This document shows, piece after piece, positions 6,893 through 12,217 of a stretch of 12,217 bases of DNA. A model generated the notes under the pieces. The model ran no database searches. It was not told the DNA's origin and saw only the letters and a list, made by a program, of their open reading frames with translations. Within the stretch, counting starts at the first letter, position 1. Each line of letters opens with the position of its first letter. The position numbers were made by a program, and so were the translations under genes. Source of the DNA: CAZZIQ01 sp964654355 (GTDB lineage: Bacteria; Pseudomonadota; Gammaproteobacteria; GCF-002020875); contig CAZZIQ010000031.1 in assembly GCA_964654355.1 (NCBI GenBank), forward strand, positions 1 through 12,217, in the 5' to 3' direction.

Positions 6893-6921
6893 AAAGTACC
6901 CGCACACCCGATGCGGGTCAA
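6893..6921 (-). promoter_or_regulatory. Sigma-70 promoter of hupB with an inverted repeat in its spacer
   Basis: On the minus strand, TTGACC (6921-6916, 5/6 consensus) and TACTTT (6898-6893) are separated by 17 bp. This is the best promoter in the window, about 95 bp upstream of hupB and downstream of the lon terminator. Arms ACCCGCA (6898-6904) and TGCGGGT (6912-6918) form a 7-bp inverted repeat with a 7-bp centre that covers most of the spacer and the inner edges of both boxes. That is a typical place for a repressor or spacer-distorting activator. No regulator can be named. Confidence 0.7.
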
Positions 6922-6965
6922 GCCAAAACCTTGAAAAACAGGCGATTTCAGCAAAATATACTACT

Positions 6966-7011
6966 CAAAAAGAAACCTACTGATCATCCATAAACGAACA
7001 ATCAGTAGGTT
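6966..7011 (-). terminator. Rho-independent terminator of lon
   Basis: Arms AACCTACTGAT (6974-6984) and ATCAGTAGGTT (7001-7011) form a perfect 11-bp stem with a 16-nt loop. On the minus strand the stem runs into TTTCTTTTT (6974-6966). A second, weaker hairpin TGCAA/TTGCA (7017-7021 / 7029-7033) lies between it and the lon stop codon. The large loop is unusual but the stem and U-tract are convincing. Confidence 0.85.
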
Positions 7012-7047
7012 AGATGTGCAACTTAAAATTGCAGCCTGAACGACCGT

Positions 7048-9549
7048 TTAGTGGGTCTGAACGCTACGCGCTTTACTCTTGCCCTTGCCCTTCACTGGAG
7101 CCACGGCTTCCACCTCATCCGCTGACTTCTCGAGCGGCTGTGGCGGACGCGACAGCGCAAGATCCAAGACCTGATCAATCCAACGCACCGGATGAATATC
7201 GAGCGCACTCAATACATTCTCCGGCACCTCCTTAAGATCCTTACGATTCTCTTCAGGAATGATCACAGTCTCAATGCCACCACGATGCGCGGCCAAGAGC
7301 TTCTCTTTCAATCCGCCAATCGGTAACACCTCACCACGCAAGGTGATCTCACCCGTCATTGCCACCGTCGATTTCACCGGAATGCCGGTCAACACCGACA
7401 CCAGCGTGGTCACCATCCCGATCCCGGCACTGGGGCCATCCTTCGGAATTGCGCCTTCGGGCACATGCACGTGGATGTCCTGCTTTTCATGGAAGTCAGG
7501 CTCAATCCCTAACGCGTCAGCACGGCTCCGCACCACCGACAAGGCCGCTTGAATGGATTCCTTCATCACATCGCCCAACTGACCGGTCACGGTGAACTTG
7601 CCCTTACCAGTCATTACGGCCGCTTCGATGCTGAGAAGATCACCGCCCACCTCGGTCCAGGCCAAACCTGTAACCTGACCAATACGATCTTCGGCTTCGG
7701 CGAGTCCATAACGGAAGCGACGCACACCGAGATAGTTCTCGAGATTGGCGCTGGTGACCTTCACCTTTGCAAGGGTCTTCGCCGTCTTCGCGGTCTTGCT
7801 CACCGTCTTGGCCGACTTCGCGGTCTTCTTCTTGCCCGCCAACAAGATCTCACGCACCACCTTGCGCAGAATCTTGGCGATTTCACGCTCAAGATTACGG
7901 ACCCCCGCTTCACGCGTGTAATAACGAATGATGTCGTGTAGCACGCTGTCGGCCACCGCGGCCTCGTTTTCCTTCAAGCCATTCGCCTTCATTTGCTTCG
8001 GCAACAGATAACGTTTGGCAATCGCGACCTTCTCTTGCTCGGTGTAACCCGCAATGCGGATCACTTCCATACGGTCGAGCAATGGCCCCGGAATGTTCAT
8101 ACTGTTGGAGGTCGCCACAAACATCACATCCGACAAGTCGTAATCGACCTCGAGGTAGTGATCATTGAAGTTGTGGTTCTGCTCCGGATCCAACACCTCC
8201 AACATCGCGGAAGAAGGATCGCCCCGGAAATCCATCGCCATCTTGTCGATTTCATCCAACAGATACAGCGGATTGCGCACACCAACCTTAGCCATGTTCT
8301 GCACAATCTTGCCCGGCATCGAACCAATGTAGGTACGCCGGTGGCCACGAATCTCCGCTTCATCCCGCACGCCACCCAGTGACATGCGCACAAACTTACG
8401 GTTGGTCGCACGCGCAATCGAACGTGCAATCGAGGTCTTGCCCACGCCCGGTGGGCCGACCAAACACAAGATCGGTCCTTTCAGTGAACGCACCCGCTGC
8501 TGTACCGCAAGGTATTCGACGATGCGTTCTTTGACCTTCTCCAAGCCAAAGTGATCTTCATCCAACACTTCGTCAGCGCGCGCCAAATCTTTACGCACAC
8601 GCGTACGGTCTTTCCAAGGCACCTTGACGAGCCAGTCAAGGTAGTTGCGCACCACCGTCGCTTCCGCAGACATCGGTGACATCATCTTGAGTTTGTTGAA
8701 CTCGGCCATGGCCTTCTCTTTGGCCTCGTCGGTCATGCCGGCGTTTTGAATCTTCTGCTCGAGCTCTTCCAACTCGTTTGACGCGCCACCCTCATTGCCA
8801 TCCAGCTCACCCAGCTCTTTCTGGATCGCCTTCATCTGTTCATTGAGGTAGTACTCGCGCTGGCTCTTCTCCATCTGCTTCTTCACACGGCCACGCACGC
8901 GTTTCTCGATCTCGAGCAGTTCGAGTTCGCCCTCCATATAACCCAGGAGCTTTTCAAAGCGCTCACGAATCGGACCGGTTTCCAGCAAGACCTGCTTGTC
9001 TTCCAGCTTGATGTTGAGGTGAGCGGCAACGGTATCGGCCAAACGATTGGCATCCTCAATCCCGTTAAGCGAAGTGAGTACCTCAGGTGGAATCTTCTTA
9101 TTGAGCTTGATGTACTGCTCGAACTGGGCAATGACAGAGCGACCGGCGACTTCAAGCTCGCGTTCGTCTTCATGCGGCAAATCGATCGCTGTTAAATGCG
9201 CACGGAAGAAGGCATCTTCCAATTCCAGCTCGGCAACATGCGCACGGCGCACACCTTCGACCAGCACCTTGACGGTACCGTCCGGCAACTTGAGCAATTG
9301 CAGAATCGAAGCCACCGTACCAATGCGATAGATATCGTCCGCGCCTGGATCATCCACGCCGGCATTTTTTTGCGCGACCAGCAAGACCCGCTTGCCTTCC
9401 GTCATCGCCTTTTCAAGTGCACGGATCGAACGATCGCGCCCAACAAACAGCGGGATCACCATGTGTGGATACACGACTACGTCGCGTAGGGGTAAGACTG
9501 CAAGGCTCGCCGGAAGATCGAGCTCAGGGGTTTTGTCGTGTTCAGCCAC
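7048..9549 (-). CDS. lon: ATP-dependent protease Lon (LonA type)
   Basis: Cytosolic AAA+ serine protease that degrades damaged and short-lived regulatory proteins. Its 833 residues are somewhat longer than E. coli Lon (784). Order: LON substrate-binding domain (about 15-205), helical/coiled-coil region (about 205-320), AAA+ module with Walker A GPPGVGKT (365-372) and Walker B LYLLDEID (428-435), alpha subdomain to about 570, and peptidase domain with catalytic Ser707 (DGPSAG) and Lys750 (GGLKEK), 43 residues apart as in E. coli. Two basic additions account for much of the extra length: a lysine-rich linker at 572-598 and a C-terminal tail GKGKSKAR (821-828). The start is GTG (9549-9547), with AGGAG (9560-9556) 6 nt before it. 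It lies 92 bp downstream of clpX in a junction full of inverted repeats. No clear sigma-32 promoter was found there, so read-through from clpX is possible. Confidence 0.97.
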   Translation of the reverse strand: MAEHDKTPELDLPASLAVLPLRDVVVYPHMVIPLFVGRDRSIRALEKAMTEGKRVLLVAQKNAGVDDPGADDIYRIGTVASILQLLKLPDGTVKVLVEGVRRAHVAELELEDAFFRAHLTAIDLPHEDERELEVAGRSVIAQFEQYIKLNKKIPPEVLTSLNGIEDANRLADTVAAHLNIKLEDKQVLLETGPIRERFEKLLGYMEGELELLEIEKRVRGRVKKQMEKSQREYYLNEQMKAIQKELGELDGNEGGASNELEELEQKIQNAGMTDEAKEKAMAEFNKLKMMSPMSAEATVVRNYLDWLVKVPWKDRTRVRKDLARADEVLDEDHFGLEKVKERIVEYLAVQQRVRSLKGPILCLVGPPGVGKTSIARSIARATNRKFVRMSLGGVRDEAEIRGHRRTYIGSMPGKIVQNMAKVGVRNPLYLLDEIDKMAMDFRGDPSSAMLEVLDPEQNHNFNDHYLEVDYDLSDVMFVATSNSMNIPGPLLDRMEVIRIAGYTEQEKVAIAKRYLLPKQMKANGLKENEAAVADSVLHDIIRYYTREAGVRNLEREIAKILRKVVREILLAGKKKTAKSAKTVSKTAKTAKTLAKVKVTSANLENYLGVRRFRYGLAEAEDRIGQVTGLAWTEVGGDLLSIEAAVMTGKGKFTVTGQLGDVMKESIQAALSVVRSRADALGIEPDFHEKQDIHVHVPEGAIPKDGPSAGIGMVTTLVSVLTGIPVKSTVAMTGEITLRGEVLPIGGLKEKLLAAHRGGIETVIIPEENRKDLKEVPENVLSALDIHPVRWIDQVLDLALSRPPQPLEKSADEVEAVAPVKGKGKSKARSVQTH

Positions 9550-9569
9550 AATTTGCTCCTGCTTAAGAT

Positions 9570-9653
9570 GCGGCTTCCTGCCGCGTCCATGTGGACTCGA
9601 GGAGACTCGCGGCGAATCCGCCGGCTGTGTACTGCGCCGGCTTAGGCGGATTC
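9570..9653 (-). repeat. Tandem inverted repeats across the clpX-lon junction
   Basis: Four consecutive inverted repeats fill this stretch: GCGGC/GCCGC (9570-9574 / 9580-9584), GTCCA/TGGAC (9585-9589 / 9592-9596), CGAG/CTCG (9598-9601 / 9606-9609), and a longer one, GAATCCGCC/GGCGGATTC (9614-9622 / 9645-9653). The last encloses a nested GCCGGC/GCCGGC pair and includes the clpX stop codon. None is followed by a T-run, so they look like mRNA structures (stability, processing or attenuation) rather than simple terminators. Confidence 0.65.
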
Positions 9654-10940
9654 GGAGACTACGTTCTCCGTTTCATTGTTTTCATAAATCAGCAGCGGCT
9701 TCGAACCGCCTTCAATCACATTGCCATCAATCACCACGTCACTGACGTTCTCCAAAGATGGAAGGTCATACATGGTGTCTAAAAGTGCATGTTCAAGGAT
9801 GGAGCGCAAACCACGTGCACCAGTCTTGCGGGCCAACGCCTTCTTCGCGATCGCACGCAGTGCATCATCACGAATCTCAAGCTCGGCACCTTCCATCTCA
9901 AACAACTTTCGATATTGCTTGGTCAGCGCATTCTTCGGCTCGGTCAGAATCTGGATCAAAGCGCTTTCATCCAACTCATGCAGAGTTGCCTCAACCGGCA
10001 AACGACCCACAAATTCTGGAATCAAACCATACCGGATCAGATCTTCTGGCTCGACTTCGGCCAGCACCTCGCCCACTGCACGCGCATCGTCTTTGCTGGA
10101 AACGCTCGCGGAGAAACCAATGCCGCTCTTTTCAGAACGCGCACGAATGACCTTATCAAGGCCGGCGAACGCGCCACCGCAAATGAACAGGATCTTGCTG
10201 GTATCAACCTGCAGGAATTCTTGCTGCGGATGCTTGCGACCACCCTGCGGCGGAACCGAAGCAATCGTGCCTTCGATCAGCTTGAGCAGCGCCTGCTGCA
10301 CGCCCTCACCGGACACATCACGGGTGATCGACGGGTTGTCTGACTTGCGCGAAATCTTGTCGATTTCATCGATGTAGACGATGCCCATCTGCGCCTTCTC
10401 AACATCGTAGTCACATTTCTGCAGCAACTTCTGGATGATGTTTTCGACGTCTTCACCGACATAGCCGGCTTCCGTAAGCGTGGTGGCATCGGCCATGGTG
10501 AACGGCACATTCAAAATCCGCGCCAAGGTTTCGGCGAGCAATGTCTTACCGGAACCCGTCGGGCCGATCAAGAGGATGTTGCTCTTCGACAGCTCAACAT
10601 CATCTTTCTTATAACCCACCTCGATGCGCTTGTAGTGGTTGTACACCGCAACCGACAGCGTGCGCTTAGCCTTATCTTGGCCAATTACATATTCATCAAG
10701 GATGTTTTTAATTTCGTGCGGCGTAGGCAGCTTGGACTGCTCGGTGCCCTGCACCGCTTCAACCTGTTCTTCGCGAATGATGTCATTACACAGATCGACG
10801 CATTCATCACAAATGTAGACCGAAGGGCCCGCAATCAGCTTGCGTACCTCATTCTGTGATTTGCCACAAAAGGAGCAATACAGGAGTTTGCTGTCGCCGC
10901 GGTTACCGCCGCCGGTGCCACTCTCAGTTTTTTCGCTCAT
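9642..10940 (-). CDS. clpX: ATP-dependent Clp protease ATP-binding subunit ClpX
   Basis: Hexameric AAA+ unfoldase that recognises tagged or adaptor-bound proteins and feeds them to ClpP. At 432 residues it is near the usual 424. The N-terminal zinc domain has C22, C25, C44 and C47 (CSFC and CDEC), which bind one zinc. Walker A is GPTGSGKT (126-133), followed by pore loop 1 GYVG (160-163 region) and Walker B IVYIDEID (187-194). The RKH loop is at 235-237, and the IGF loop that docks on ClpP is at I274-G275-F276. Sensor II is GARGLR (374-379). All key residues are present, so it should be active and able to partner ClpP. The start at 10940 has AGGA (10950-10947) 6 nt upstream. It is 211 bp downstream of clpP, enough room for its own promoter. 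Confidence 0.98.
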   Translation of the reverse strand: MSEKTESGTGGGNRGDSKLLYCSFCGKSQNEVRKLIAGPSVYICDECVDLCNDIIREEQVEAVQGTEQSKLPTPHEIKNILDEYVIGQDKAKRTLSVAVYNHYKRIEVGYKKDDVELSKSNILLIGPTGSGKTLLAETLARILNVPFTMADATTLTEAGYVGEDVENIIQKLLQKCDYDVEKAQMGIVYIDEIDKISRKSDNPSITRDVSGEGVQQALLKLIEGTIASVPPQGGRKHPQQEFLQVDTSKILFICGGAFAGLDKVIRARSEKSGIGFSASVSSKDDARAVGEVLAEVEPEDLIRYGLIPEFVGRLPVEATLHELDESALIQILTEPKNALTKQYRKLFEMEGAELEIRDDALRAIAKKALARKTGARGLRSILEHALLDTMYDLPSLENVSDVVIDGNVIEGGSKPLLIYENNETENVVSESA

Positions 10941-11053
10941 CTTGGATCCTCAGCTCAGCCTTTCTCGAAATGAATCATGACAATTCGGTTACAGGTACTA
11001 ACCCTACCCAGAATCCGGCCCAAGAGCCAGATCCAAGGACCACATCGACAGGT

Positions 11054-11059
11054 TCTATA
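11054..11059 (-). promoter_or_regulatory. Possible -10 element upstream of clpX
   Basis: TATAGA on the minus strand (11059-11054) is a good -10 hexamer about 114 bp before clpX, but no -35 with standard spacing is clear: TTCCTG is 15 bp away and TTGCAA 21 bp away. The 10941-11151 gap otherwise holds one weak hairpin (CAGATC/GATCTG, 11117-11122 / 11132-11137) without a T-run. I see no small gene there. Confidence 0.3.
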
Positions 11060-11151
11060 CCCTAGCGCGTTAGTCAGGAATTGCAACGACTTTTTACAGT
11101 TTGATGAAATTCCTTTCAGATCAGTACGTTAGATCTGTAGCGAGACACCGA

Positions 11152-11760
11152 TCAGCGCTTTTCTAAAACCTTATCGATCAGACCGTACTCGACCGCGGCC
11201 GTTCCGCTCATGAAGTTATCGCGATCCGTGTCCTGCTGAATCCGCTCAATCGGCTGGCCGGTATGCTGGGCCAACACCTCATTCAAGCGCTCACGGATGT
11301 AGAGAATTTCCTTGGCATGGATCTCAATGTCCGATGCCTGGCCACTAAACCCACCCAACGGCTGATGGATCATCATGCGCGAGTGCGGCAAACAAAAGCG
11401 CTTCCCTTTCGCGCCGCCGGTCAACAACAGCGCACCCATGCTTGCCGCCTGGCCAATACACATGGTGCTCACATCGGGCTTGATGAACTGCATGGTGTCA
11501 TAGATCGACATCCCTGCTGTTACCGAACCACCCGGCGAGTTGATGTAGAGGTGAATGTCCTTGTCCGGATTTTCCGATTCCAAGAACAACAACTGGGCAA
11601 CCACCAGGTTCGCCATATGGTCCTCAACCGGACCGACCAAAAAGATCACTCGCTCTTTGAGCAGACGCGAATAGATATCGTACGCGCGCTCCCCGCGTGA
11701 GGACTGCTCAATCACCATCGGCACAAGACCGAGGTTTTCAATTTGCGAGTTATTCATCAT
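11152..11760 (-). CDS. clpP: ATP-dependent Clp protease proteolytic subunit ClpP
   Basis: Tetradecameric serine peptidase that forms the proteolytic chamber of ClpXP. The protein has 202 residues, like its homologues. The catalytic triad is Ser107 (GQAASMG), His132 (MMIHQPLGG) and Asp181 (DTDRD), with spacings of 25 and 49 residues identical to E. coli. The oligomer-forming stretch SPGGSVTAGMSIYDTMQFIKP is intact. The N-terminus begins with two methionines. The first ATG (11760-11758) is only 4 nt from AGGAG, the second (11757-11755) is 7 nt away, so the 201-residue form may be the main product. The tig stop codon overlaps the first ATG (TAATG), which suggests translational coupling to tig. 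Confidence 0.98.
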   Translation of the reverse strand: MMNNSQIENLGLVPMVIEQSSRGERAYDIYSRLLKERVIFLVGPVEDHMANLVVAQLLFLESENPDKDIHLYINSPGGSVTAGMSIYDTMQFIKPDVSTMCIGQAASMGALLLTGGAKGKRFCLPHSRMMIHQPLGGFSGQASDIEIHAKEILYIRERLNEVLAQHTGQPIERIQQDTDRDNFMSGTAAVEYGLIDKVLEKR

Positions 11761-11769
11761 TAGGCTCCT
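11755..11769 (-). promoter_or_regulatory. clpP ribosome binding site and tig/clpP stop-start overlap
   Basis: On the minus strand AGGAG (11769-11765) is followed by CCTAATGATG. The tig stop TAA (11762-11760) shares its last A with the first clpP ATG, and a second in-frame ATG follows at once. Spacing of 4 nt to the first and 7 nt to the second favours the second. A ribosome ending on tig would stop exactly at the clpP start. Confidence 0.75.
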
Positions 11770-12217
11770 GCGCTATCCACACTCTTCATCAACGATTCAA
11801 AATCCGTCTTCTCGTCTTTGACGGTGGCTTTGTTGGTAACCAGTTCCACAATCTGCTCTTCCATCACCGCCATCTCAGCCTCGGCCAAACGCTGCGGATC
11901 ACTGAAGTACCAGTTCACCACCTCTTCTGGCTTTTCATAAGCGGATGCCATCTCATCAATAAACGCACGCACGCGATCTTTATCGGCAGAGACTTCGTTC
12001 GAGCGCACAATCTCGGCCATCAACAAACCCAGATGCACGCGACGCTGCGCTTGCGGCTCAAACATCTCAGCCTTGAACAAATCATCACGGCCCTGACCGC
12101 TCATGTTGGCCGTAATCTGGCCCAACATACGACGCGCCTCTTCGCGCACCATCGCCTTCGGGATGTCCATCGGATTGGCCGCAACCAGCGCATCCATCAC
12201 CTGGTCTTTCACCCGAC
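11760..12217 (-). CDS. tig: Trigger factor, C-terminal 151 residues (5' end outside window)
   Basis: Ribosome-associated chaperone that shields nascent chains at the exit tunnel. Only the end of the gene is present, with the frame open at the right edge and a TAA stop at 11762-11760. What is visible is the helical C-terminal chaperone domain: an NPMDIPKAMVREEARRML segment near the start, a middle with FEPQAQRRVHLGLLMAEI, the family-typical VVNWYFSDPQRLAEAEMAVMEEQIVELV, and an end KTDFESLMK close to the E. coli TF ending. The peptidyl-prolyl isomerase and ribosome-binding domains would lie to the right. Position directly before clpP matches the conserved tig-clpP-clpX-lon order. Identification rests on these motifs and on that order. 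Confidence 0.93.
   Translation of the reverse strand, partial: RVKDQVMDALVAANPMDIPKAMVREEARRMLGQITANMSGQGRDDLFKAEMFEPQAQRRVHLGLLMAEIVRSNEVSADKDRVRAFIDEMASAYEKPEEVVNWYFSDPQRLAEAEMAVMEEQIVELVTNKATVKDEKTDFESLMKSVDSAGA

Noticed and set aside
9721..10377. 218-codon open frame antisense to clpX
   Set aside because: It has low-complexity Ser/Arg/Ala composition typical of antisense frames and sits opposite highly conserved ClpX motifs.
1..12217. CRISPR array, insertion sequence, phage or integron
   Set aside because: I saw no regularly spaced repeats, transposase or integrase coding, or terminal repeats. The tRNA 3' ends show no neighbouring duplication that would mark an attachment site.

Overview
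This window is ordinary core chromosome of a gammaproteobacterium. Two runs of genes with a well-known order support this. On the minus strand, reading right to left, come tig (3' end), clpP, clpX, lon, hupB, two tRNA genes and ppiD. This is the protein quality-control block of Escherichia coli, Pseudomonas and relatives. To its left lie fabI and the start of a family 5 ABC-transporter binding-protein gene. From memory, Pseudomonas aeruginosa also places fabI and such a transporter just beyond ppiD. Proteins were identified by reading conserved motifs; no database search was run, and the sequence does not support a species-level call.

Layout. 1-1997 (-): N-terminal 665 residues of a large lipoprotein solute-binding protein, cut by the window edge. 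1998-2142: divergent intergenic region with an AT-rich palindrome. 2143-2958 (+): fabI, followed by a GC-rich hairpin. 3091-4311 (+): a glutamate/aspartate-type cation symporter, convergent with ppiD and only 10 bp from it. 4322-6214 (-): ppiD. 6271-6302: strong terminator of the tRNA unit. 6308-6384 and 6391-6466 (-): tRNA-Asp(GUC) and tRNA-Val(UAC). 6525-6797 (-): hupB with a good sigma-70 promoter. 6966-7011: lon terminator. 7048-9549 (-): lon with a GTG start. 9642-10940 (-): clpX. 11152-11760 (-): clpP. 11760-12217 (-): 3' end of tig. No gene-free stretch exceeds 300 bp; the longest is the 250 bp between hupB and lon.

How the genes fit together. Trigger factor binds nascent chains at the ribosome. 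ClpXP and Lon are the ATP-dependent cytosolic proteases. HU organises the nucleoid. PpiD is an inner-membrane chaperone facing the periplasm that receives proteins leaving the Sec translocon. FabI completes fatty-acid elongation cycles. The symporter and the binding protein serve amino-acid and peptide-type uptake and share no evident pathway with the protease block.

I found no undescribed system. The points worth a second look are: an unusually EAAT-like symporter in a position I do not expect; a PpiD that keeps the parvulin catalytic signature; a lysine-rich repeat linker inside Lon; and several inverted repeats placed at promoters and gene junctions.
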